Part shown: positions 48,401 to 56,793 of the stretch, one piece after another
Position numbering within the stretch: position 1 is the stretch's first letter
How the letters are laid out: every line of letters starts with the position of its first letter
Assembly: GCF_048771995.1 (NCBI RefSeq)
Contig: NC_133060.1
Location: forward strand, 4,273,501 to 4,337,500
Direction of reading: 5' to 3'
Origin: Taeniopygia guttata
Taxonomy: Eukaryota > Chordata > Aves > Passeriformes > Estrildidae
DNA: 64,000 bases
The notes under the pieces: model-generated
The model's input: only the letters and a program-made list of their open reading frames with translations
What the model was told of the DNA's origin: nothing
Database searches by the model: none
Position numbers and translations under genes: made by a program

Positions 48401-49747
48401 GCTCTATAATGGTTTATACTGGTCTATACTGGTCCATACTGGTCCATACAGGTTTTTACTCACACACACCACCACACAGCACCATCAGCACCACGGCCAG
48501 CCCGTGCCCAGCCCGCAGCCAGCGCTGGCACCGCCGTGCCCGTCTCTCCTCGCGCTCCAGTGCTGCCGCCGCCGCCTCAGCCTTGGCCCCGTGCTGCTGC
48601 AGCCACTGCTCGTCCTCGTCCCCCAGGGTTCCCAGGGCCACCGCTGGAGCCATTGCAGCCTCCAGGGCCTTCTCCAGCCCCCTCTTGGCCCCCTGGGCCT
48701 GGCCCAGGGCAGCCTCGGCCTCGGCCAGCGCAGCGGGGACGCTGTCTGGTGTCCCCAAGGCCTCGGCCAAGGCCACCAGGGCCACCAGGGCCCTGCGCCG
48801 CGCGGCCACCGCTGTGTCCACCTCACGGGGGAGGGCAGAGGGGGACACCTGGGGACAGGAAATCAGGTCAGAGGGTAGAGGAGGGGATGGAGGGTTGTGG
48901 GAGGGGGGGTTGGCAAGTCCAAGGTGGGATTTGGGGCTTCTGGGGGAGTTTTTGGAGGGTCCTAAGGGGTATTCATGAGTGGCCCAGGTGAGGTTGGGGA
49001 GGGCTCAGGTGAGGTTTTTGGGGGGTGGGGAGCCCCAGTGAAGCTTGGAGGACCCAGACGGGGCTTTTGGGGGCCCTGGATGAGTTTTGGTGGGCTCCAG
49101 GTAGGTGTTTGGAGATCCCAGATGGGGTTTTGGGGTGTCCCAGGTGGGCAGGGGACACAGTACAGAGGAGTCAGGGTGGACACAGGGGTCAAGGGGGTCC
49201 CAGGTGAGGCTCCCAAGAGATTGAACCGGCCCCAGGTGAAGTTTTGGGGGGCCCAGGTGAGGTTTCGGGGCTCTCAGTTGAAGTTTTGGGGCTCCCATTT
49301 GAGGTTCTGCAGAGGTCTGGGGCTTCTCAGCTGAGAATTCCCAAAGATTTTGAGTTTCTCAGATGCACAGGTGAGCATCTGGGGGGTCCCAGGTGTCCAG
49401 GTGAGGGTCCCAAGGGACTCCCACACAGAGTTTGCGGGGTCCCAGGTGAAAATTCCCAAGGATTTGGGGTTTCCCAGGTGTCCCAGGAGAGGCTCCAGGG
49501 AGGTGTCAGGGTTCCCGGGCACCCATGTGAGATTTTGGGGGGGTCCCATCCACCTTTCCCCCCCCCACCGGCCCCTCGGAACTCCTCAGACTCCAGAACT
49601 TTCCACTCCCCTTTTCCCTCCCAGCTGTACCCATGGCCCTGGGCATTCCCAAACTTTACAAAATCCCCCCCAAATCCCCTTAGGCACCCAATGGGAGTGA
49701 CCCTGGGGTTTTGGAGTTCCCACCTTGTGCTCCATCCCTGTCCTCAT
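39417..49747 (-). CDS. Module gene A, right copy (3 exons, 293 aa; intron 2 holds an ERVL)
   Basis: Minus-strand exons 49747-49724, 48848-48464 and 39889-39417 have exactly the lengths of the left copy (24, 385 and 473 nt). Splice signals are AAG|GTGGGA, CCCCAG|GTGTCC, GTGTGT|GTGAGT and CCACAG|TGTCCC. The start region reads MRTGMEHK. The central hydrophobic segment is HGLAVVLMVLCGGV plus L, and the exon 3 hydrophobic run LLLALAAVAVSC is unchanged. Substitutions are scattered (KRGLEKALEAAMAP against QRGLERAQEAAVAP; VSHQWD against ASHQQD) and none breaks the frame. Intron 2 is 8.57 kb against 1.51 kb on the left, because of the ERVL provirus at 40501-47361 in the same orientation. The CpG-rich upstream region of the left copy is absent; homology stops at a solo LTR (50373). 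Retention of frame and splice sites in both arms suggests recent duplication or constraint; these cannot be separated by eye. Confidence 0.58.
39950..40500. repeat. 'ccagtgtcaccacc' minisatellite, intron 2 of right gene A (part 1)
   Basis: Complement of the repeat at 20400-20990, interrupted at 40500 by the ERVL. The other part is 47362-47930. Confidence 0.88.
40501..41168 (-). repeat. 3' LTR of the ERVL
   Basis: 668 bp, TGTCCTAG...CTAGGACA ends. Compared with the 5' LTR it lacks about 20 bp around 40762 (a 'ctggggattgctctccagca'-type unit duplicated in the other LTR). Confidence 0.95.
41329..42951 (-). CDS. ERVL pol, 3' frame: RNase H and integrase
   Basis: 540-aa frame. RNase H-like domain about residues 95-235: ALFTDGSCR (Asp), FAELKAVQLALD (Glu), LYLYTDSWMVANALWG (Asp), HVDAHVPRSRANEEQQN (His/Asp end). 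Integrase zinc-binding domain: HDASGHQGRD with CETC (H-H-C-C). Catalytic core: WQINYITLPQ (Asp), ERIESDNGTHF (Asp), APAAGKVERYNG (Glu). It ends with a C-terminal domain to GDLIVG. All three integrase acidic residues are present. The frame overlaps the upstream pol frame at 42948-42951; the break near 42955-42985 is a small indel, because the RT-RNase H connection otherwise continues. The protein would act in cDNA synthesis and integration of the element. Confidence 0.9.
   Translation of the reverse strand: MIGTEAQLLLAPRLPVLGWMFRGKVPSTHHATSATWSKWIALITQRAHIGKLNRPGILEVITNWPEGESFGVADEEEEPVTRAEEAPPYNQLPAEETRYALFTDGSCRIVGMNRKWKAAVWSPTRRVAEATEGEGGSSQFAELKAVQLALDIAEREKWPKLYLYTDSWMVANALWGWLERWKEANWQRRGKPIWAAEEWKDIATRVEKLPVKVRHVDAHVPRSRANEEQQNNQHVDQAAKIGVSKIDLDWEHKGELFLARWAHDASGHQGRDATYKRARDRGVDLTMDSISQVIHDCETCATIKQAKRVKPLWYGGRWSKYKCGEAWQINYITLPQTRQGKRYVLTMVEATTGWLETYPVSHATARNTILGLEKQVLWRHGTPERIESDNGTHFKNNLINTWAREHGIEWVYHIPYHAPAAGKVERYNGLLKTTLKALGGGSFKNWEQHLAKATWLVNSRGSTNRAGPAQSEPLNIVDGDKVPVAHVRGLLGKSVWINPASSTDKPIRGIVFAQGPGCTWWIMQRDGTTRCVPQGDLIVG
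42948..44453 (-). CDS. ERVL pol, 5' frame: protease and reverse transcriptase
   Basis: 501-aa frame. Aspartic protease at residues about 12-110, with catalytic ALVDTGAQCTLIP and ILGIDYLRRG. The RT follows: WPVRKSEGEWRLTVDYRALN, WYATIDIANAFFSIPL (first Asp), RLPQGWKHSPTICH, and EHLQYIDDIIVWGNT with the YIDD active site (spuma/ERVL-like rather than YMDD). Next come the thumb and connection (KKSKVKGPAREIQFLG, AFLGAIGFWRMHIPEYSQIV) and the beginning of the RNase H region with YSAAGNHGLSWSL. The first catalytic motifs are all intact. It starts in a different frame from gag, so synthesis would need frameshifting or a separate start. The ATG at 44453 lies just upstream of the protease. Confidence 0.9.
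   Translation of the reverse strand: MWIRWPGTSEPQRYKALVDTGAQCTLIPSRHVGAESVSIAGVTGGSQDFTVVEADVSLTGNEWKKHPIVTGPEAPCILGIDYLRRGYFKDPKGLRWAFGIAAVATEGIQQLNTLPGLSENPTTVGLLKGEEQKVPIATSTVHRRQYRTTRDAVVPIHKMIRELESQGVVSKTHSPFNSPIWPVRKSEGEWRLTVDYRALNEVTPPLSAAVPDMLELQYELESKAAKWYATIDIANAFFSIPLAAECRPQFAFTWRGVQYTWNRLPQGWKHSPTICHGLIQTALEKGEAPEHLQYIDDIIVWGNTAAEVFEKGEKIIRILLEAGFAIKKSKVKGPAREIQFLGVKWQDGRRQIPTDVINKITAMSPPTNKKETQAFLGAIGFWRMHIPEYSQIVSPLYLVTRKKNDFCWGPEQQQAFTQIKQEIAHAVALGPVRTGPDVKNVLYSAAGNHGLSWSLWQKVPDETRGRPLGFWSRSYRGSEANYTPTEKEILATYEESRPPQR
44491..46665 (-). CDS. ERVL gag (one frame, two in-frame TGA codons)
   Basis: A single reading frame from MAPNSGLERVEK (46665) to a stop at 44491, broken by TGA at about 45433-45435 and 45076-45078 into 410-, about 118- and 179-aa pieces. 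The N-terminal 130 residues are strongly hydrophobic with several membrane-length runs (FLFQLFCLGMEQLLVMMFEL, VFQILIPLWSLGLFFYPGIA). Then come WEDMGQILKEFSDPIAWDFP, three AAKPDSEPR-type repeats (about 305-335), and an acidic DDDDDDDD tract. The second piece has a capsid-like WLVRLWDAAGEATILDGTEA and QRYLCADDLYMQQTQWKTIE. The third has a coiled coil (RIAAVETRLQKLEDKIEENH) and a basic tail. Both TGA codons could be C-to-T (CpG) decay, which fits a young but ageing copy. Confidence 0.85.
46645..46664 (-). other. ERVL primer binding site, tRNA-Lys type
   Basis: On the minus strand TGGCGCCCAACTCGGGGCTC follows the 5' LTR after a short ATATTT spacer. It resembles the complement of the tRNA-Lys(CUU) 3' end with two central differences. 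Confidence 0.65.
46672..47361 (-). repeat. 5' LTR of the ERVL
   Basis: 690 bp with TGTCCTAG/CTAGGACA termini. It contains an 'agcaagcaagcaag' tract and the extra unit of about 20 bp absent from the 3' LTR. Confidence 0.95.
47362..48460. repeat. Intron 2 minisatellites of right gene A (part 2)
   Basis: 47362-47930 continues the 'cagtgtcaccac' repeat beyond the ERVL. 47935-48460 is the 'ctggtctatactggtc' repeat, the complement of 19497-20390. Confidence 0.88.
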
Positions 49748-50372
49748 CCAGAGGCTGTGGCCAGAGCTCTGAGGGCTGAGGGCGTTGAGGCTCTTGGAGG
49801 AGGGAGAGCCCCACACCCTGATCCTCCCATGAGGGGCAGAACTGGCCCTGCCAGGACCTCAGGGACCCTTTCAAGGCCGGCTTTAATCTCTTGAAGCCCA
49901 GATCCATCCTCCAGGGCTCCATTTCCCTGCCAGGACCCCATTGGCCCCTCTGGGTCCTGATTTCCCCTGCCAGGATCCTGATTTACCCCCTTTCATCCTT
50001 TCAGGACCCCGCTGAACCATTCAGGGCCCTCATTTATCCTTTCAGGACCCATTTTCCCCTCAGCAGCCCATTTATCCTTCTAGGACCCCATTCACCCCTT
50101 TCAGGACCATGTTTATTGCCACAAAACCCTGATTTTTACCCAAGGGGCAAAATTTGCCCTGCCAGGACCCCAGTAACCACCTCAGGGCCCATTTACCCCA
50201 CCCAGGGCTCTGATTTCCCCTGCCAGGATCCTGATTTGGAATTGATTTTTGGGATTGCTTTTGGAGATCCAGCAGGACTTGGCATCTGGGATTTTTTGGG
50301 ATCCAGGAACTGGAATTTGAGATCATTTGGGATCATTTCTTGGGATCCAGCAGGATTTGGGATCAGTTGGAG
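48960..50372. repeat. Upstream tracts of right gene A (inverted copy of 17340-18830)
   Basis: Degenerate 'ggtgaggttttggggg' repeats (48960-49560), a moderately conserved stretch around exon 1 (49560-49900), the 'gtcctgatttcccctgccaggat' tract (49930-50225) and 'gggatccagcaggatttggg' (50225-50372). All match the left arm in reverse complement. No other gene seen. Confidence 0.75.
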
Positions 50373-50963
50373 TGAAAAACACGTTCACTATCCTCTGAAA
50401 ATTTAGAAGTTCAATAAAGGACAAGAGGAGACAGAGACAGTAAAGCAGATTTACGGGTCCATCTTGGCACTCAGCCAAGAGCACAAATGCTAGTTTGGAA
50501 ACAACCTTTTAATACCGTTTCTACTGCACCAGCCTGTTACATATTCATAAACAATTATGCATACTAAACTTTTCCCCAAACATGTTTACATGTTCCAAGA
50601 ACTGTTTAGCATGGCTCCTCCTCGCATCTGCCTTTTTAGAGCCGGCAGATTCCCTGGGTGTGGTTTTGGTCCTTTTGTTATCATCACCTCCAGTTTTTGG
50701 GCCTTGGTCCACACTGTCTCCAGACAGTGAGTGCTGACAGTTGGCAGATCTGTAGCCAGGTGTCCTCATCCTGTGCTCATTGGATGTTATCCCACCCCAG
50801 CAGGCATTTTAACACAAGCATACTTCTATCAGCCATTTCACTAAGCTTAATTAGCAACAGAAATAAAAACTAAATCTTTATAACAAAGTTACTTTAACAC
50901 TACACATATGAAATCCATTTTAATACTTACAAAAAGCCAATATTATAATATATATCCATAACA
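50373..50963 (-). repeat. Solo LTR at the outer edge of the right arm
   Basis: On the minus strand it starts TGTTATGGATATATATT and ends near GTTTTTCA. It aligns over its length with 11056-11622. It is AT-richer than the flanks, with an AATAAA-like 'tttattgaac' region near its end. Flanks ttggag and cagagc do not match, so no target duplication can be claimed. It lies directly upstream of, and in the same direction as, right gene A. Confidence 0.7.
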
Positions 50964-51646
50964 CAGAGCAAAATACTTGTCATCAATAACAACCTGCAAA
51001 AGCCAATACAGAAATGGAAAAGCTGATTATTCTATTGTCATTTATAACCTGCCTCTGCTGCAGACATGGCAGAAAGCTGCCTCTGTTACAAGATACGAAG
51101 GAGCTCATTCACCCCCCATCTATCCCCATCCCCACACCTATCAGTGTTCCCACAGCGTCCTCAGAATGTCCCAAGGTGTCCCTAGGGATGTCACCCCAGG
51201 AATTCCCATCAGGATTTGGGACAACTGCAAAGAAAATTCCCCAAATATGTCTCAAATCCTGTGCAGAGAGGTGAGGGTTGGGGGTTGGGTTTCTTCTGCT
51301 CTTTCCTTAGTACCTGTAGAATTTCTTCCCATGGAGTTGCTGAGAGGCACTGATGTCTGGCTGCATGAGACAGGCGTGGAGGGGGAACTCCTTTGGTTTT
51401 TGGGAGTTTCTCACAGGGTGGGGGGCAGAGATACTCCGAGAATGGGGACAGGTAAAAGGGGATGGGGCTGGGGGCAGCCACTCTCTCTCTCTCTCTCTGT
51501 CTTGCTTCAGGTTTGTAGGAGGACGGTTGGACCTGTGGCTTGGGGAAAGGAGTTCGCTGCCACCACCATAACCCAGCAGGAAACCTTTCTTCTGCTGCTG
51601 GACCCCACATCCCCTTGCCCTACCAGGACATCCTGCAGATTCCAGC
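50964..51646. other. Mixed sequence with a relic of the gene B 3' flank; no gene seen
   Basis: 51175-51270 matches the minus strand of the gene B 3' flank (23225-23330): 'atgtcaccccaggaattcccatcaggattt'. A (TC)n run is at 51481-51501. 'tgtcttgcttcag' at 51509 looks like an acceptor, but no exon is supported. Confidence 0.5.
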
Positions 51647-52074
51647 TGTAAGAAAAACAATGCTCATTTCCAGGAATTTAAAAGGTTTATTAAAACCTTA
51701 TCAAAAATACAACAAAAGACTGAATAGAGAAAATATTATGGCACAGGGAGCAGAGGATTTTTCTCACCATCTGCTCATCCACACCATGGAGATTTCACCT
51801 CTTAACCCTTTAGCCCCTCCCAAAGTTCTGCCCATCAACTCTTTCTTCACTGTCCAGTGGTGGAGGTCACTTCCTTAAATCTTGATTGGAGGTCAGGTGC
51901 TGCCATAGTAATGAGCCAACCCTCCCAAATGTCCCGAACCCAGGCCATCCGGATAACAATGCAAGCGGGGTAAAACATAACGATAAATCTCTAAAACTTA
52001 TCTTAATATATATACATGCTATTTGCCTTTTAATTGTGAGAGTCAACCATTGCATTACTCATCTATCACACAGC
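51643..52074 (-). mobile_element. Solo LTR (ERV1-like) with 4-bp target duplication CAGC
   Basis: The LTR proper is 51647-52070 (424 bp). On the minus strand it starts TGTGATAGATGAG, has AATAAA near 51685, and ends TTTTTCTTACA. CAGC is repeated at 51643-51646 and 52071-52074; 4 bp fits gammaretrovirus-like (ERV1) integration. No internal sequence. Confidence 0.8.
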
Positions 52075-52079
52075 TAATG

Positions 52080-52619
52080 CCGTGGAGTTCTGATACATTT
52101 CGTCCACCGCCCCAGGATTCCTGCTCATCCCTGCCCTTCCAGCCTGCTGCTGCTCCAGTCCTCTTGGGGCACAGGGATCGGCGTCCCCAGGGTTTGTGAA
52201 GCAAAGCCTCTCCTCAATCCCTTCCCACCTTCGGACAAAGCCGCCATTGCCGCGTGCTCCCCGAGCCTGAGCTGGAGCGCCCCCTGCAGGCGCATGGAGA
52301 TCATCGCACCTGCCCTGCCCACCGGGAGCCACCAGCGCCCCTGCCGGCTGTGCCTGGAACAGCACCAAAGGGGAAAGTGCCGTGGCCGGAAGGCCGGGAC
52401 TGGGTTCCTGTTCTGTTTGCTGTTCGTGCCGTAGCTGTTGCTGCTACTTTGCTTTATTATACATGCTAGTAAAGAACTGCTCTTCCTATTCCCATATGTT
52501 AGCCTGAGAGCCCCTTGATTTCAAAATTCCAGTAACTTAGAGGGAGGGAGTTTACATTCTCCATTCCAAGGGAGGCTTTTCTGCCTTCCCTCGCAGACAC
52601 CTGTCTTGTAAACCACGAC
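52080..52619 (+). repeat. LTR fragment, right half related to the LTR at 55666
   Basis: The end from 52470 to 52619 ('aaagaactgctcttcctattcccatatgttagcctgagagcc' to 'gtcttgtaaaccacgaca') aligns with 56160-56298. The left part (52080-52450) is GC-rich and its LTR identity is presumed. The CAGC-flanked solo LTR sits at its left edge. Confidence 0.55.
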
Positions 52620-52699
52620 AGGGGGAGAGGAAACGTGTTAGCAGAGATTTCACCACCATTTCATGATGTCAATGCTCCTATGATGTCATAGCAGTGACA

Positions 52700-53699
52700 T
52701 TGCTGCCCCTGCAGCAGGCTCGGGAAGTCCTTGATGGCTTTTTGGCACTGCTCAGCCACCGAGTGGCCATCAGGGCCACTGTGGCTACTATAGCGACTCG
52801 AGGAGTGCACGGATGCCTCAAAGTGTCAACAGTAGATGACACATGGCCAGGCAGGCGCTGGCCTCCCATAGCCACTCAAACTCAGGCACTTTGTCTATTA
52901 AGGCTCTGGGGACATTGGGGGACCCCTCCATAATCCATTGCAGGCTGAACTCAGCTTCTCTGAGCTGGGAGTGCAGCTCCCAGGGGAACCTGGTGACTTC
53001 TTCATGTGTGGCCACCAAGGCCTCAGGGATATCAGGAGACATCTGTTTTTTCCACCCCAGGGAGGCCTCGATGTCCCTGAGCGGGCACCACAACTCCAGG
53101 GGGATCCCCATGGCTCTGTCACATGTGGCCACCAAGCTCTCCAGCTGCGTCAGGGCCACCTCACCTCCCTGTCATCTTCTGGTCGCTGCAGCCTCCCAGT
53201 CATTGCAGAGCTTGGTGGCCTCCTCAGCCAGCTGAGCCCAGCTCTCTGTGAGAGTGTCCACTGTGTGCCGCTAGGTGCTGACCATGGCTCTCACATGGGC
53301 ATGGGCCCAGGTGGCCTCCGGGTTGGCCTCAAAGTTGGCTAGGGATTGGCCCAGGGAGATGAAACCACAGTGGTTCAGGGTCCTATGAAGATGCCAGGTG
53401 AAGGTCTTCAGGGCTGCATGCAGAGACCCTGGGGCCACTGCCAGCAGCATGTCCCTGTTTGGCAAAATTACAGTGGCTGCCGGCTGACTAAAGGGTGGCC
53501 ACCACAGCCACCAGCAGCTCCAGCTGTTGGTGAGAGTACAGGGGAGGTGGCAAAGACCTCGTGGTACTTGTGACCTCCTGCAATGGACCCTGTGCCCTTC
53601 TAGATCCCCTCTACCCCTCCGTCACCTCCTGTCAGACCATGTCCCCCCATCCTCTCCCACCTCCCCACCCCGGTATTGCAACACCTCACGGGGCTCCAT
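52700..53699 (-). pseudogene. Module gene B pseudogene, right outer copy
   Basis: On the minus strand exon 1 is at 53699-53685 (MEPRE codons and the donor GAG|GTGTTG kept) and the exon 2 acceptor is at 53525-53524 (CCAACAG|CTGGAG). Exon 2 matches along its length (LLAVAPGSLHAALKTFTWHL; then ALTQLESLVATCDRAMGIPL, SLRDIEASL-like; WLWEASACLAMCHLLLTL), but the frame is broken after the first dozen codons (a TAG near 53490) and again near 53270 and 52818. A block of about 90 residues is duplicated or displaced (two 'FPWELHSQLREAEFSLQWIM'-type segments). It is the most diverged copy. It mirrors the left outer pseudogene at 14901. Confidence 0.8.
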
Positions 53700-54255
53700 G
53701 GCCGCTGGGGACACTCCGGTGGGGGGGACAGGCCCTAGGGACACTCCAGGAACAGGTAGAGACACGGCGGGTCCTGCTCCGGCTGCGACTCCTCAAGCCC
53801 CGCCGGTCGCGCCCCTGTCCCCAGCGCTGTCACCGTCACCGTCACGGTCACAGCGAGGGCCGGGGCCAGGGCAAGGGGACAGCGGCATGTGCAGTCCCCA
53901 GCCCCAGCCAGAGCAGGAGCCGGCAGGCAGAGCCTTCTGCCGAGCAGCCAGGGATGGAACCTCTGCAGGGAGTAGGGATCGCTCCGCTCTCAGCCCCGGG
54001 AGTCCTACAGCAACCGGGAACTCCCGGGAGCTGCCACACGACATGACGCCACCGAAGCCAGCCCGGACATAGCCCGGCTCTCACGGCACTGGCAGTCACG
54101 TTCAGCGATTTCAGAGCCAGCATCCTGGGTGGGAGCACATCTGATACTCCAGCACAGTCAGCACAGTCAGCACAGTCAGACCGCTCTTGCTCGAGCGGCT
54201 CCAAGGAATAGCATGAGAAGACTGAGGAGAACATCGCTGCCCTGAGCAAGCCAAG
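53700..54255. other. 5' side of the right outer gene B copy; mirrored homology to 11785-12290
   Basis: GC-rich sequence with GTCACC repeats (53828-53851). On the minus strand it carries a frame including SLEPLEQERSDCADCADCAG, homologous to SELLEQELSDWAD at 11850. The CRE seen at 11964 is TGGCGTCA here (54050). 'cagtcagcacagtcagcacagtcag' at 54152-54180 is a short tandem. No gene assigned. Confidence 0.4.
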
Positions 54256-55665
54256 GAAAGAAGGGAAATATATGGACTGATCTAAATATGAATTTAGTGC
54301 TGGCCACATCCATGGAGCTATCTGGCCAGAGAGAGGACATCTAAATGCTCAAGGGAATTAAATGAAGCATACTGAACAAATACTTGGCCTCTTAGAGAGC
54401 ATTAAAAACCTGCAGAAGTAGCTATCATGCACTGTTGAAGTCACGAGAAATGGAAAACCACTCTGGAACTGGGAAATCACTTTACTGATAAAGCAGCAAG
54501 AGGATTTGCAGAAAAAGTTATTCTCATATTAATTCCACAAAAAGAGATTGATTTCTCGGGGTTCACCCCAAAATATGACCAAGCAGATCACAAAGTAATT
54601 AATTTAATTTAGATCAACTTAAGATCTTAAGATGAGATCACAGAAATGGATCGGCTGTTACAGCAGTGAATATGGTTGTAGTCCCACCCCTGATCCTTCA
54701 GAAGCTAGCTCAGAGAGAACATGAAAACACACGTTTTGGGGTTGAAAATCTTCTCAAACATCTAAAAAAGGTAGTAATAGGAAAAGGAATCAGTACAATC
54801 AGTACAATAAAAGATGTGACCAGATGTGAGAACTGCTCTAAAATGAACCCTGACGTGAGTAAAATAGTTGTGTTAGGAGTGACAAAAGCAGGGGACTGTT
54901 GGGAAGGGTAGATAAATATGATTAAGAACCACAATAGTACAGCCAGGACAAATATAACGCCCCCTACTGGCTGGACAATAACCCTCACCTACAGAGGGGT
55001 CCAAAAGCAAATGGACTGTTCCATCTCACCCCCCAGAATGTATGGTTCACCCCACACCTGTAACCCTCCCCTGAACCATCAGGTGCCTGTGACCCCATTG
55101 GCCCAGGTCCTGTTCCAGCCCACCTTGGAGCCCCCCTTGATAAAGGGTCTCCGGGGGGGCGGATGCCCTCTTGGATCTTTCCTTCTGCTCCTGGAACTTC
55201 CTCTGGGAGCCCCTGCTCCCCTCTTTGTCTCTCCCCTCCCCCATCACCTCAGGCCCAGCCACGTGCTGCTACACAGCACGAGGCAAGGCCTTTTTGCATC
55301 CTGAATAAACCTGGTCCCCCAAGAGCAACCGCAGAGATCTCGCTTGTATCCGTCCATGGAATACAAATAAACGTCTTTACAGGGGACCTTCCTGGAGATT
55401 ACTGGCAAATCAATTTTGCAGAGTTCCCATTCAAGGAGGGATACCGTTCCACACTGGTATTATCTGACACCTTCAGTGGATGGGCAGTGGCTTACCCCTG
55501 TCTCACTAACTCAGCCAAGAAAGTGGTGAAAGATTTGCTCTATCATATAATTCTGAGGTTTAGGGTTCCCCTGGGGATGTCATCAGATAAGGGACCACAC
55601 TTTGTTGCAACAGAGGTTAAGGAAGTTCGTTGGATTTTGGGAATTACTTGGGATCTGCACATGCC
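54256..55665 (+). pseudogene. ERV1 pol fragment (RNase H end to integrase core), split by a solo LTR
   Basis: Reads the RNase H end (SKYEFSAGHIHGAIW-like, 54280), then integrase: KLAQREHENTRFGVENLLKH, DVTRCENCSKMNPDVSK (C-x2-C of the zinc domain). After the inserted LTR it continues with the core: GDYWQINFAEFPFKEGYRST (Asp), LVLSDTFSGWAVAYPCLTNS, GMSSDKGPHFVATEVKE (Asp), LGITWDLHMP. Stops at 54420 and 54612 and others kill it. The Glu block and C-terminus are missing, because the LTR at 55666 cuts it off. Confidence 0.8.
54891..55387 (+). mobile_element. Solo LTR with 6-bp target duplication GGGGAC
   Basis: The LTR proper is 54897-55381 (485 bp, TGTTGGGAAG...GTCTTTACA). GGGGAC is repeated at 54891-54896 and 55382-55387. 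AATAAA is at 55302-55307. Removing it rejoins the ERV1 integrase sequence. The 6-bp duplication points to an alpha/betaretrovirus-like (ERVK) family. Confidence 0.9.
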
Positions 55666-56298
55666 TGTCCTGGATTGTAAGATAAGCATGTATTCTACTT
55701 GCCATCTGTTGGAGCTTGGGCAGTTTTCTTATCTCTTCCAAGAGCAATGTCTCTCTCTGGGGAGATATCTTCTGTTAATGGACCATTGAATGATTCACTG
55801 CATGACTGGTAAAGTTACATCAGCCCATTGTAAGATGCTCCACCCAGAAGGAGGAGCCAAGCCACCCTACCTGCATAAAATCAGCCTTCGCTGGATTCCC
55901 AGAGGAGCAGCTTCTTCCCCACTGGATCCCCAGAGGAAGACCAGGCCCATCTACTCCATCACCAGACCTTCAGAGAAAACTACACCCTTCTACAGATCAC
56001 TGTTTCAGCAGCAATTCATCTGCCACTCCAGGAGGAGCAGCCACCATTTAACTGGACTATTACCAACACCCTGACTCCTCAGGGTGTCAGGTTTCTGTCT
56101 CTATCACTAGTTTTGTTTGTACTAATTACATTTTTTTATATTTAGTTCTTTTTTTTCTTGTAAAGAACTGTTATTCCCATTCCCATCTCTTTGCCTGAGA
56201 GCCTTTAAATTTTGAAATTGTGGTAATTCAGAGGTAATTCAATTTCACAGGAGGCTCTTGCCTTCCTTCACAGATTCCTGTCTTTTCAAACCAAGACA
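55666..56298 (+). repeat. 5' LTR of an ERVL-like element
   Basis: TGTCCTGG...AACCAAGACA, followed after two bases by a Lys-type primer site. Related LTR pieces are at 1575, 7218 and 52470. Its partner 3' LTR is not in the window; the sequence at 61376 is a different LTR family. Confidence 0.75.
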
Positions 56299-56303
56299 GA
56301 TTT

Positions 56304-56323
56304 TGGCCCCCAATGTGAAGCTC
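56304..56323 (+). other. Degenerate tRNA-Lys-type primer site
   Basis: TGGCCCCCAATGTGAAGCTC compares with TGGCGCCCAACTCGGGGCTC in the ERVL at 46645, keeping the same CTCGAG continuation. Confidence 0.55.
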
Positions 56324-56376
56324 GAGGGCACTGAGAGGAAAAAAGAATTAACAGTTCTTAAGTAATTTAATTTTGT

Positions 56377-56793
56377 GTGTGTGTGTGTGTGTGTATGTGT
56401 GCTGATACAGAAACATCTTTAAGTGTCACCATGTGGTCTGGTTTATCTTGGTTTGGGTGGCATGTGGTTGCAGCTGTATTTCTCCCATTTGCAGGCCCTT
56501 ATCTAAACATGGGTCCTATAACTAAGGCTACTGTGGCTGTTATCCAGTTTGGCTTATGGGTTATTAAGGTGAGAAATTCATGGATCTTTAACTTTGTCTG
56601 GAAGGCAGGTACATGGATTCAGAGCTATCACACACTAACTGTATGTTTTGGGGGTTTCTTTAGTAATGGTACCTACTGTGAGGAAATGACACCGGCGGAA
56701 ATTTTCTCCCAACCTTTTAACCATCTTTTTGGGTCTGCTCCACCACCTAGAAAAGGGGCAAATTTTGGCCCAAGGCCATTCCCATCCCAGTAG
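56377..56793 (+). pseudogene. Hydrophobic gag-start-like frame after a (GT)n run
   Basis: The first residues come from a GT microsatellite (56374-56402) and are not credible. From MWSGLSWFGWHVVAAVFLPF on, the frame has two or three membrane-length runs, reminiscent of the hydrophobic gag start of the ERVL at 46665. From about 56650 the sequence changes to the region before an ERVK protease. Best read as an ERVL-like gag 5' end joined to ERVK pro. Confidence 0.4.

Noticed and set aside
51278-51640. Possible exons with acceptor-like tctctgtcttgcttcag
   Set aside because: No matching donor, frame conservation or homology; single splice-like motifs are common.
56374-56405. MCVCVC start of the 56377 frame
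   Set aside because: Comes from a GT dinucleotide run.
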